This document shows, piece by piece, positions 35,643 to 42,679 of a stretch of DNA of 64,000 nt (its first letter is position 1; every line of letters begins with the position of its first letter). The stretch comes from UBA1181 sp045639525 (GTDB lineage Bacteria; Bacteroidota; Bacteroidia; Bacteroidales; Paludibacteraceae). The position numbers and the translations under genes are program-made. Under the pieces are notes generated by a model that did not search any database, was not told the DNA's origin, and worked only from the letters and a program-made list of their open reading frames with translations. The stretch is taken from positions 1 to 64,000 of the forward strand of contig JAZUDI010000046.1 of the NCBI GenBank assembly GCA_045639525.1. Direction: 5' to 3'.

Positions 35643-36527
35643 ATGAAAGCATTTGTTTTTCCAGGGCAAGGCGCCCAATTTATTGGAATGGGAAAGGACT
35701 TGTACGAGAACGTCCCATTGGCTAAGGAGTTGTTTGAGCAAGCAAATGATATTCTAGGATTTAGAATCACTGATATTATGTTCTCCGGTGCGGAGGAGGA
35801 TTTGAAGCAAACCAAGGTGACACAACCTGCGGTGTTCCTTCACTCTGTTATTTTGGCGAAGTCGTTGGGCAATCAGTTCACGCCTGATATGGTGGCAGGT
35901 CACTCTTTGGGTGAATTCTCCGCTTTGGTGGCTGCTGGCGCGATCGATTTCGCGGATGGTGTGAGCCTCGTTTCCAAGCGTGCTTTGGCGATGCAGAAGG
36001 CTTGTGAGATGAATCCTTCCACGATGGCGGCTATCCTTGGCTTGGCGGATGAGAAGGTGGAGGAGATTTGCGCATCAGTTGAGGGTGAGGTGGTGGTCCC
36101 TGCTAACTATAACTGCCCAGGTCAATTGGTAATCTCAGGCTCTATGGCCGGTATCGACAAGGCTTGCGAGTTGGCGACAGAGGCGGGCGCGCGTCGTGCG
36201 TTGAAGTTGTCTGTAAGCGGTGCTTTCCACTCTCCATTGATGGAGCCTGCAAAGGTGGAGTTGGCTGCGGCTATCGAGGCTACTAACTTCAAAGCTCCTG
36301 TCTGTCCTGTTTACCAAAATGTGACCACCAATGGAGAGACCGATCCAGAGGTTATCAAGGCTAATTTGGTGAAGCAGTTGACCTCATCGGTTAAGTGGAC
36401 ACAATCTGTTCAAAACATGATCGCCGCTGGCGCTACAAGCTTCACGGAGGTGGGCCCTGGCCAAGTGTTGGTAGGATTGGTGAAGAAGATCGATAAGAGC
36501 GTGGAGACGATCTCCGCAAAGCTCTAA
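35643..36527 (+). CDS. fabD: Malonyl-CoA:ACP transacylase
   Basis: 294 residues from the ATG at 35643; a TTG two codons earlier is the alternative. The nucleophile Ser88 lies in MVAGHSLGEFSALVAAG. The N-terminal FPGQGAQFIGMG and the later VSGAFHSPLM with the catalytic His complete the FabD set. It loads malonyl groups on ACP for FabH and FabF, encoded about 3 kb away on the other strand. TAATTTTG at 35632-35639 fits a -7 box but lies too close to the start to be convincing. Confidence 0.95.
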   Translation: MKAFVFPGQGAQFIGMGKDLYENVPLAKELFEQANDILGFRITDIMFSGAEEDLKQTKVTQPAVFLHSVILAKSLGNQFTPDMVAGHSLGEFSALVAAGAIDFADGVSLVSKRALAMQKACEMNPSTMAAILGLADEKVEEICASVEGEVVVPANYNCPGQLVISGSMAGIDKACELATEAGARRALKLSVSGAFHSPLMEPAKVELAAAIEATNFKAPVCPVYQNVTTNGETDPEVIKANLVKQLTSSVKWTQSVQNMIAAGATSFTEVGPGQVLVGLVKKIDKSVETISAKL

Positions 36528-36570
36528 GGAGTTAAGAATATTAATTTGGCTCTTTTTTGAAAATGAATAG

Positions 36571-36601
36571 AGGGAGAGATTGGGTGGTCCGGTCTCTCCC
36601 T
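36571..36601 (+). terminator. fabD terminator
   Basis: AGGGAGAGA (36571-36579) pairs with TCTCTCCCT (36593-36601), followed by TTGGTTTGTGTTTG. A 9-bp perfect stem with a moderate T-rich tail, 44 bases after the stop. Confidence 0.75.
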
Positions 36602-36676
36602 TTGGTTTGTGTTTGTGTGTTTTGGAATTTAATCTATTAATTTTTTTTGTTTCACTTCTTGTATATTTCGAAAATT

Positions 36677-36694
36677 GTTCGTAGGTTTGCGAAC
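36677..36694 (+). promoter_or_regulatory. arsR promoter and probable ArsR operator, copy 1
   Basis: The inverted repeat GTTCG-N8-CGAAC spans 36677-36694. Its spacer is TAGGTTTG (36682-36689), an exact -7 box, with CTTG 20 bases upstream. A repressor bound here would block RNA polymerase directly. A near-copy lies at 37095-37112. Confidence 0.7.
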
Positions 36695-36699
36695 ATTAT

Positions 36700-37044
36700 A
36701 TGACGACAATACAAATGACAGAAAAAAAGTACTGCATAAAGACGGAAACGTTGGCTCAGATGGCGAAAGCTCTTGGACATCCGGCGCGCATAGCGATTAT
36801 GAAGTTCCTCGCCAAACAGGACACCTGCTATTTTGGCGACATCCACGAGGAACTGCCTATCGCCAAGGCAACCGTAAGTCAGCATCTCGCGGCGCTAAAA
36901 GAGGCTGGCCTTATCCAAGGCGAAATCGAGACGCCCAAAGTGCGCTACTGTATCAACAAGGAGAATTGGGAATATGCCAAACAGTTGTTTGGAGAGTTCT
37001 TCGATATGGAGTTGCAAAAGGGCGACAATAGTTGTTGCTACTGA
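36700..37044 (+). CDS. arsR: ArsR-family arsenic-responsive repressor
   Basis: 114 residues; an ATG at 36715 is an alternative start. The winged-helix core is clear: LGHPARIAIMKFLA, then the recognition helix AKATVSQHLAALKEAGLI. Candidate As(III)-binding Cys residues lie in QDTCYFGDI, in RYCINKE and in the C-terminal CC pair. The protein should bind the GTTCG-N8-CGAAC sites and release them when arsenite binds. A terminator separates it from the rest of the operon, which has its own copy of the operator. Confidence 0.9.
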   Translation: MTTIQMTEKKYCIKTETLAQMAKALGHPARIAIMKFLAKQDTCYFGDIHEELPIAKATVSQHLAALKEAGLIQGEIETPKVRYCINKENWEYAKQLFGEFFDMELQKGDNSCCY

Positions 37045-37052
37045 CATCCTCA

Positions 37053-37080
37053 CCCTCGCGGTTGCGACTTCGAGGGTTTT
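37053..37080 (+). terminator. Terminator between arsR and arsE
   Basis: CCCTCG (37053-37058) pairs with CGAGGG (37071-37076), followed by TTTTAT. It lies 9 bases after the arsR stop and would limit read-through into the resistance genes. Confidence 0.65.
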
Positions 37081-37094
37081 ATAAAAGATTAATT

Positions 37095-37112
37095 GTTCGT
37101 TGTTTTGCGAAT
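37095..37112 (+). promoter_or_regulatory. Second probable ArsR operator, copy 2
   Basis: GTTCG-N8-CGAAT matches copy 1 closely: ATTGTTCGT and TTTGCGAA are shared. The spacer TTGTTTTG is a near -7 box (T for A at position 2) with TTTT 19 bases upstream at 37077-37080. This suggests a separately controlled promoter for arsE onward. Confidence 0.6.
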
Positions 37113-37151
37113 TACAAATATTTATTGATATACATTTAACATTATTGAATT

Positions 37152-37385
37152 ATGCAAGAAATTAAAGTGCTTGGTACAGGTTGCGCAGGATGCAAAGCTT
37201 TGTACGCGACAGTCGAAAAGGCTGTGGCTGATCTTGGGTTGAACGTAAATCTCGTAAAAGAGGAGGATATCATGAAAATCATGGCGTACAACGTGATGAC
37301 ATTACCTGCCTTGGTCATCGACGAGCAGGTGGTGGCCAAGGGGAAACTCTCTTATGAGCAGGTGAAGGAATTGTTGTCCAAGTAA
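37152..37385 (+). CDS. arsE: Small thioredoxin-fold protein, ArsE-like
   Basis: 77 residues of the redox-active disulfide protein 2 family (TIGR00412). The motif CAGCKAL carries the CxxC pair, and the cis-Pro lies in MTLPALVID. In Bacteroides, ArsEFG reduces nitroaromatic arsenicals and exports the amino products. Its place immediately before arsF and arsG supports that assignment. The family name is firm; the symbol rests on context. Confidence 0.8.
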   Translation: MQEIKVLGTGCAGCKALYATVEKAVADLGLNVNLVKEEDIMKIMAYNVMTLPALVIDEQVVAKGKLSYEQVKELLSK

Positions 37386-37399
37386 AATAATGATGCGAT

Positions 37400-37852
37400 A
37401 TGAAGAATTTTTTTATTGCTTTATTTCTAGGTTGTAGCCTGATGGCGACGGCCCAATGTTGCAAAAACGGCAACAGTGCGAAGTGTGCGGTGGCACAATC
37501 GACTGGAAAAACGGCTTCGCAAGTGGAGGTGATCTATTTCCATGGCAAACAACGCTGTCCTACCTGTGTGGCGATAGAGCAGGAGTCGCGCAATGTGGTG
37601 GAAGGAGAATTAGCGGATCTGTTCGTGTCGGGTAGTGTGAAGATGCGTGTGGTGGATTTCTCGAAGGAAGAGGGCAAGGAGTTGGCGAAGAAATACAAGG
37701 TTACCTTCTCCTCTTTATTTGTAGTCGCTAATCCCGGCGAAAACGAGCAGGCGGAGAACCTGACCAATTTGGGCTTTTCTAAGGCGAGAAGTGATGCGGA
37801 AGGATTCCGCCAAGAACTTAGGTCAAAGATAACGGCTATGCTTGGCCAATAA
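37400..37852 (+). CDS. arsF: ArsF-family nitroreductase subunit
   Basis: 150 residues. A signal peptide (MKNFFIALFLGCSLMATA) is followed by a Cys-rich start (CCKNGNSAKC) and a thioredoxin-like domain with CPTC in FHGKQRCPTCVAIE and a cis-Pro-less SSLFVV strand. The family is annotated as the nitrophenyl compound nitroreductase subunit ArsF. It is predicted to work outside the inner membrane, with electrons possibly supplied through ArsG and ArsE; that route is inferred. Confidence 0.85.
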   Translation: MKNFFIALFLGCSLMATAQCCKNGNSAKCAVAQSTGKTASQVEVIYFHGKQRCPTCVAIEQESRNVVEGELADLFVSGSVKMRVVDFSKEEGKELAKKYKVTFSSLFVVANPGENEQAENLTNLGFSKARSDAEGFRQELRSKITAMLGQ

Positions 37853-37914
37853 ACTCTTGGTTGACTTCGTCGAACTTCGTTTTTTAACTCTTAATTCTTA
37901 ACTCATATCCCCTT

Positions 37915-38628
37915 ATGGATTTTCTCAACAACTTATTAGATAGCAGCCAGATTCCCGTCCTGACTGCGTTTCTCTTGGGGTTACTCACAGCCCTCAACCC
38001 TTGCCCGATGGCCATGAACGTGACGGCTATCGGATTCATTTCCAAAGGTGTTCAAGACCGTAAGCAGGTGTTGTGGAGCGGAATACTATATGCGTTGGGA
38101 CGCACGCTCTCCTATTCGCTTTTAGGTGCTGTCCTGATTTATATCCTTCGGATAGGAGCTGACACTTTCAATCTTCAGCTGATGGTCAGCGAATGGGGCG
38201 AACTCATTATCGGACCGGCGCTTGTGGTGATAGGAGTGTTGATGTTTGTTAGCGAATTTGTCGATCTAGGCGGACGATTTGGATTTCAGGCAGGAAGTAA
38301 GACAGAACGTTTGAGAGGTCCTGTCGGAGCGTTTCTTTTAGGTGTTTTGTTCGCGCTTGCCTTCTGTCCCGCAAGTGGAATGCTCTATTTCGGCATGTTG
38401 ATTCCCATGTCGGCATCAGCCAGCGGAGGCTACTTTATGCCCGTGGTTTATGCCGTAGCGACCGCATTGCCCGTTTTGATCGTCGCTTGGCTTCTCGCTT
38501 TCAGCGTGCAGTCGTTGGGCTCATTCTTAGGCAAGATAGCGGTCGTGCAGAAGTGGTTCAACCGTATTGTGGCGGTGCTTTTTGTAGCGGTAGGTTTATA
38601 TTATTGTTATATGATTTTCATAGCTTAG
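37915..38628 (+). CDS. arsG: ArsG-family permease (CcdA/DsbD-like)
   Basis: 237 residues with six or seven membrane helices. The CcdA-like signature LTALNPCPMAMNVTAIGFISKG carries a conserved Cys, and a second Cys lies in FALAFCPASGMLYFG. These two Cys can carry electrons across the membrane as in CcdA/DsbD. ArsG is described as an exporter of aminoaromatic arsenicals. The 62-base gap before it contains repeats of TTAACTCTTAATTC and no gene. Confidence 0.85.
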   Translation: MDFLNNLLDSSQIPVLTAFLLGLLTALNPCPMAMNVTAIGFISKGVQDRKQVLWSGILYALGRTLSYSLLGAVLIYILRIGADTFNLQLMVSEWGELIIGPALVVIGVLMFVSEFVDLGGRFGFQAGSKTERLRGPVGAFLLGVLFALAFCPASGMLYFGMLIPMSASASGGYFMPVVYAVATALPVLIVAWLLAFSVQSLGSFLGKIAVVQKWFNRIVAVLFVAVGLYYCYMIFIA

Positions 38629-38633
38629 AAATT

Positions 38634-39086
38634 ATGAAGCGAATACTCGTATTGTGTACAGGCAATCGTTGCCGTAGCCAGATGGCGCATGGCATATTGC
38701 AAAGTTTAGATCCTCAGTTGGCGGTTCACTCCGCTGGCATACGTCCTGCTTCGGAGGTGCATCCGTTGGGGGTGAAGGTGATGGAAGAGATTGGCATAGA
38801 CATCAGCAGCCATTATCCCAAGTCAGTCGATCAATACATTGGCGAATCGTGGGATTATGTGATCACGGTTTGTGGCGGTGCCAACGAATCGTGTCCTGTA
38901 TTTTCAGGAAAAGTCGGCAAACGCCTCCACATTGGGTTCGACGACCCTGATGCATTCCAAGGAACCGACGAGGAGCTCTTGGCTGAGTTCCGTCGGGTAA
39001 GGGATGAGATAAGAAGGGAGATGCAGAAGTTCTATCTCGTGGAGGTGAAAGGGCTTCGCCTGCCTAAGTGCAGTTGTTGCGGCTAG
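38634..39086 (+). CDS. arsC: Arsenate reductase, thioredoxin-coupled type
   Basis: 150 residues from the ATG at 38634; a longer frame overlaps arsG and is not needed. The low-molecular-weight phosphatase P-loop is CTGNRCRS (Cys8 to Arg14, CX5R). The redox relay Cys80 and Cys87 lie in VITVCGGANESCPVF. This Cys triad matches the pI258 ArsC class, which reduces arsenate to arsenite with thioredoxin. Six bases after arsG. The extra C-terminal CSCC is unusual. Confidence 0.93.
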   Translation: MKRILVLCTGNRCRSQMAHGILQSLDPQLAVHSAGIRPASEVHPLGVKVMEEIGIDISSHYPKSVDQYIGESWDYVITVCGGANESCPVFSGKVGKRLHIGFDDPDAFQGTDEELLAEFRRVRDEIRREMQKFYLVEVKGLRLPKCSCCG

Positions 39087-39110
39087 TAATCAACAAATTA
39101 AAATTGTCGT

Positions 39111-40133
39111 ATGAAAACGTTCGAGAAATACCTCACGCTATGGGTGATGATCTGCATTGCCATAGGCATACTTGTGGGAAGGTTCGCTCCTTCCATTCCT
39201 CATGCATTGGAACAGTGGGAATACGCACACGTCTCCATCCCTATTGCTGTACTTATTTGGGTAATGATCTACCCTATGATGCTGAAGGTGGACTTCAACA
39301 GCGTGAAGAATGTAGGACGCCAACCCAAAGGGCTTATAGTGACTTGTATAACCAACTGGCTTATAAAACCGTTCTCAATGTTCGGCATCGCATGGGTGTT
39401 CTTCAACCATGTGTTCAACGGTATGTTCAGTCAGGAACTTGCGGCCGACTATTTGGCGGGAGCTGTGTTGCTCGGAGCTGCACCTTGTACCGCCATGGTC
39501 TTCGTGTGGAGTAGTCTCACCAAGGGCGATGCGTCATACACACTGGTGCAAGTTGCCGTCAACGACCTTATCATCCTTGTGGCATTCTCGCCGATTGTGG
39601 CGTTGTTGTTAGGTGTTGGAGGCATCACTATTCCCTGGGCTACGCTGTTGCTTTCGGTGCTGCTTTTCGTGGTCATTCCACTCGTTGCAGCCATTGCCAC
39701 ACGTTGGATTGTTATTGGAAGACAAGGCAAGGAATACTTTGAAGAAGTGTTCGTGCACAAGTTCGACAGCGTCACTCCATGTGGATTGCTCCTCACTCTC
39801 ATTCTCCTATTCTCCTTCCAAGGCGATGTCATTCTGCAGAATCCATTACACATCGTGCTGATTGCCGTGCCGCTTATCTTACAAACCTTCCTCATTTTCG
39901 GCATTGCCTACGGATGGGCTAAGGCATGGAAACTACCACATAGCGTAGCCTCTCCTGCTGGAATGATTGGTGCAAGCAATTTTTTCGAACTAGCAGTAGC
40001 TGTCGCCGTCTCGCTCTTTGGTCTCACCTCTGGAGCTGCCCTTGCTACAGTTGTTGGCGTACTGGTAGAAGTCCCAGTAATGCTCTGCCTGGTAAAGATT
40101 GCCAATAATACACGACATTTGTTTTCAGAGTAA
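39111..40133 (+). CDS. acr3: ACR3-family arsenite efflux transporter
   Basis: 340 residues with ten membrane helices. The conserved TM4 Cys126 lies in LLGAAPCTAMVFVWSSLTKG. The TM9 Glu lies in VGVLVEVPVML. These are the residues needed for arsenite transport in ACR3. It pumps arsenite out using the proton motive force. It lies 24 bases after arsC. Confidence 0.95.
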   Translation: MKTFEKYLTLWVMICIAIGILVGRFAPSIPHALEQWEYAHVSIPIAVLIWVMIYPMMLKVDFNSVKNVGRQPKGLIVTCITNWLIKPFSMFGIAWVFFNHVFNGMFSQELAADYLAGAVLLGAAPCTAMVFVWSSLTKGDASYTLVQVAVNDLIILVAFSPIVALLLGVGGITIPWATLLLSVLLFVVIPLVAAIATRWIVIGRQGKEYFEEVFVHKFDSVTPCGLLLTLILLFSFQGDVILQNPLHIVLIAVPLILQTFLIFGIAYGWAKAWKLPHSVASPAGMIGASNFFELAVAVAVSLFGLTSGAALATVVGVLVEVPVMLCLVKIANNTRHLFSE

Positions 40134-40179
40134 CACTTGCAAACTCAAAATTGTAAATGATTAAATAGTAAATGTAATT

Positions 40180-41148
40180 ATGATTCAGACATTTGCCGAC
40201 TGGCTTATCTACGACCTTATAGGTCTTGACGCGTCAACGCGTCTGGGCGAAGCGGTCAACTTCTTCGTCTATGACTCCTTGAAGATTGTTTTGCTGCTCT
40301 TTCTCATCAGCATTGTGATGGGGGTGGTCAATGCGTACTTCCCTGTAGATCGACTGCGCAACTACCTCAGTTCTCACAAGATGTACGGTTTTCAATACCT
40401 TGTGGCCAGCATCTTCGGAGCCATTACTCCTTTTTGTTCCTGCTCCAGCATACCACTGTTCATTGGTTTTGTGAAAGGAGGCATACCCCTTGGCGTTACC
40501 TTTGCCTTCCTCATCACCTCTCCCTTGGTCAATGAGGTGGCTGTGGCGATGTTCCTTGGCACGTTTGGCGTAAAGGTGACTGCTATCTATGTGGTTTGCG
40601 GCATATTGATGGGTGCGATGGGCGGTTTCGTTTTGGGTAAATTGAGGTTGGACCGATACTTGTCTCCGTGGATCATCCAGATGCAGCAGATGCAGATGCA
40701 GGCCGACGAAGGGTTCGAGGCGGAGCATGTCCCATTTTTGGAACGACTGCCCATCATTGCGAAAGATGCGCTCGGAATCGTCCGCGGGGTCATTCTCTAT
40801 GTCCTTCTTGGTATCGCCATTGGAGCGGGCATTCATGGTTATGTGCCAGAGGATTTCTTTGCGGACTTTATGCGGAAGGCTGGCGTCTTAGGTGTTCCAG
40901 CCAGCGTGCTCATTGCCGTGCCGATGTATGCCAATGCTGCAGGAATTGTCCCTGTGGTGGAGGTCTTCGTTGCCAAAGGTATCCCTCTTGGTACAGCCCT
41001 TGCCTTCATGATGTCGGTGGTTGGACTCTCTCTTCCCGAAGCCACCATGCTCAAGAAGGTCATGACCTGGCGTCTGATAGGCATCTTCTTCGGTACGGTA
41101 GCCTTGATGATCATGTTGCTCGGTTGGACATTCAATGTGGTGCTATAG
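40180..41148 (+). CDS. Permease, ArsP/DUF318 family
   Basis: 322 residues with eight or more helices. The motif TPFCSCSSIPLFIGFVKGG holds the paired Cys of the YraQ/ArsP permease family. LITSPLVNEVA and the second-half repeat PMYANAAGIVPVVE follow. ArsP exports trivalent organoarsenicals, and its place at the end of the ars operon fits that. Related permeases handle Cu or Zn, so the substrate is inferred. Confidence 0.85.
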   Translation: MIQTFADWLIYDLIGLDASTRLGEAVNFFVYDSLKIVLLLFLISIVMGVVNAYFPVDRLRNYLSSHKMYGFQYLVASIFGAITPFCSCSSIPLFIGFVKGGIPLGVTFAFLITSPLVNEVAVAMFLGTFGVKVTAIYVVCGILMGAMGGFVLGKLRLDRYLSPWIIQMQQMQMQADEGFEAEHVPFLERLPIIAKDALGIVRGVILYVLLGIAIGAGIHGYVPEDFFADFMRKAGVLGVPASVLIAVPMYANAAGIVPVVEVFVAKGIPLGTALAFMMSVVGLSLPEATMLKKVMTWRLIGIFFGTVALMIMLLGWTFNVVL

Positions 41149-41256
41149 CGGTTCGCCGAGCTTGCCGTGAAAGGGAGAGAGTACCATTGTCCTCTTTTTT
41201 TGCAGATGTACAAAAAGTCCGCCTTGAAAGTGTGAATACGCCGATGATGGCAAAAA

Positions 41257-41287
41257 AAAATGGCGCCCGAAATCCGAGCGCCATTTT
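41257..41287. terminator. Bidirectional terminator, ars operon and DUF4295
   Basis: AAAATGGCGC (41257-41266) and GCGCCATTTT (41278-41287) form a perfect 10-bp stem. A-runs on the left and TTTTATATTT on the right make it work on both strands. It ends the ars transcript and the minus-strand L28-L33-DUF4295 transcript. Confidence 0.85.
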
Positions 41288-41309
41288 ATATTTAAAAGCG
41301 AAGCTTTAA

Positions 41310-41462
41310 TTACTTAGCCAAATGAGCCTTCACGTCATCATTGTGAACGATCTTCTCATCAAAGATGTAAGCACCAGTCTTTGGAGACTTAACCATCTTG
41401 ATCACCTTAGCATAAGAACGGCCTTCACCCTTCTGCATACTTGCGACTGCTTTCTTTGCCAT
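41310..41462 (-). CDS. DUF4295 family small protein
   Basis: 50 residues, beginning MAKKAVASMQKGEG and ending VKAHLAK. The family is a small basic protein found downstream of rpmG in Bacteroidetes, so a ribosome-linked role is likely but unproven. Codons and spacing (23 bases from rpmG) support a real gene. Confidence 0.9.
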   Translation of the reverse strand: MAKKAVASMQKGEGRSYAKVIKMVKSPKTGAYIFDEKIVHNDDVKAHLAK

Positions 41463-41485
41463 AGCTTAAAATCTTTTGTAAGTTA

Positions 41486-41674
41486 TTACTTAATTTCCTT
41501 GTGAATAGTGTATCTCTTCAAGATAGGGTTGTACTTCTTCAACTCCAATCTATCTGGGGTATTCTTTCTATTCTTAGTGGTAACGTAACGGGAAGTTCCT
41601 GGCATTCCACTATCCTTGTGCTCTGTGCACTCCAAAATAACCTGTACGCGGTTTTCTTTGCTCTTCTTAGCCAT
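41486..41674 (-). CDS. rpmG: 50S ribosomal protein L33
   Basis: 62 residues. MAKKSKENRVQVILECTEHK, TSRYVTTKNRKNTPDRLELKK and YNPILKRYTIHKEIK are standard L33. Only one Cys is present, so this is the zinc-free form. It lies 17 bases after rpmB. Confidence 0.97.
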   Translation of the reverse strand: MAKKSKENRVQVILECTEHKDSGMPGTSRYVTTKNRKNTPDRLELKKYNPILKRYTIHKEIK

Positions 41675-41691
41675 TATCTATTCCTCCTTAA

Positions 41692-41925
41692 TTACAAAAT
41701 ACCTTTTCTAGCTGCATCAACCAATGCTGCGTTAAGACCCTTCTTGTTGATAGTGCGAAGACCTTTAGCTGAAACCTTCAAGCTAATCATACAATCTTGC
41801 TCTGGCCAGTAGAATTTTTTTGTGAACAAGTTCACATTGAACAACCTTTTCGTTCTTCTCTTTGAGTGAGAAACGTTGTTGCCGTTCTGCGCCATTTTAC
41901 CAGTAATTTCACAAACTCTTGACAT
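41692..41925 (-). CDS. rpmB: 50S ribosomal protein L28
   Basis: 77 residues from the ATG at 41925 (MSRVCEITGK), the normal L28 start; an in-frame upstream extension is not used. NNVSHSKRRTKRLFNVNL and RTINKKGLNAAL are diagnostic. It lacks the CxxC pairs, so it is the zinc-free form. It heads the L28-L33-DUF4295 transcript with a perfect promoter upstream. Confidence 0.97.
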   Translation of the reverse strand: MSRVCEITGKMAQNGNNVSHSKRRTKRLFNVNLFTKKFYWPEQDCMISLKVSAKGLRTINKKGLNAALVDAARKGIL

Positions 41926-42093
41926 TGCTGTTAAATCTTTATAAGTTATTACATATAAAAAGCGGGCCAAATCCTATCCTGATCTTTCTCTGAGAAAGCA
42001 GCGTAACTATCAGAAATCCAAATATGAGTGGACCCTTTTGTTTCAGTTTTCGAAGGAAAAGCGTGTTGCATCCCACACTCCTCAATCGGTGTG

Positions 42094-42124
42094 CAAAGGT
42101 ACAACTTTTTTATTTCTCAACAAA
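42094..42124 (-). promoter_or_regulatory. Promoter of rpmB-rpmG-DUF4295
   Basis: On the minus strand TTTG (42121-42124), a 19-base spacer, then TACCTTTG (42094-42101). An exact consensus match. The -33 box lies in the last codons of the cinA-like gene. The leader to the L28 ATG is about 160 bases and has no clear riboswitch. Confidence 0.8.
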
Positions 42125-42595
42125 TTCTTTTATAAAAAATATTGCATTTTTTGTCGCGTCTTCGATGTTTGCTGACCTCTCGGTGCCAAAGTGGTAGCAT
42201 CTGCTCTCCGTCTTTTCTCCGTTCGACACGGCCATCCAAACCGTCCCTACTGGCTTTTCGGGAGAGCCTCCTCCAGGTCCGGCAACACCCGATGTCGCCA
42301 CGGCGTAGTCGGATCCGATCACCTTGACCGCCCCTTTCGCCATTTGTTCGACCACCTGTTGGCTGACCGCTCCGTATTGCTCAATGGCGGATGACTCTAC
42401 TTGCAAGACATTGATTTTGACCTCGTTGGCGTATGAGACAATTCCGCCGAGGAAGAAGTCGGAACTGCCGGGCCATTGTGTGAGTCTGTGCGCGATGTTG
42501 CCGCCTGTGCAACTCTCCGCTGTGGCGATGGTTTTTCCCTTCGCCCGCAAGATCTCTCCTAACTCTATTTCGGGATGTTCTTCCAATCTTTTCAT
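42110..42595 (-). CDS. CinA C-terminal domain amidohydrolase (PncC type)
   Basis: 161 residues, the stand-alone CinA C-terminal domain: TIATAESCTGGNIAHRLT, GGIVSYANEVK, YAVATSGVAGPGGGSPEKPVGTV. Such proteins deamidate nicotinamide mononucleotide to nicotinate mononucleotide in pyridine-nucleotide salvage. Some stand-alone members have low activity, so the exact reaction is inferred. nadC lies elsewhere in the window. Confidence 0.9.
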   Translation of the reverse strand: MKRLEEHPEIELGEILRAKGKTIATAESCTGGNIAHRLTQWPGSSDFFLGGIVSYANEVKINVLQVESSAIEQYGAVSQQVVEQMAKGAVKVIGSDYAVATSGVAGPGGGSPEKPVGTVWMAVSNGEKTESRCYHFGTERSANIEDATKNAIFFIKEFVEK

Positions 42596-42646
42596 CGTAC
42601 CTCTATTTTTACTTCGCGAAGATAGGGAAAACGGATAAGTTTTTAT

Positions 42647-42654
42647 TACATTTG
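42647..42654 (+). promoter_or_regulatory. Possible -7 box for the 42680 gene
   Basis: TACATTTG fits TAnnTTTG, 25 bases before the ATG. No -33 TTTG lies at the expected distance. Confidence 0.4.
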
Positions 42655-42679
42655 CACCAACTTTTTATATAAAGTAGGT

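Noticed and set aside
38487..39086. Longer start for arsC overlapping arsG
   Set aside because: The ATG at 38634 gives the standard N-terminus MKRILVLCTGNRC; the extension reads through arsG out of frame.
39068..39514. Alternative plus-strand frame overlapping the arsenite transporter
   Set aside because: Its protein shows no family motifs, while the acr3 frame is complete and conserved.
36700..41148. Arsenic locus as a mobile element
   Set aside because: No integrase, transposase, att-like repeat or tRNA was seen at either edge.
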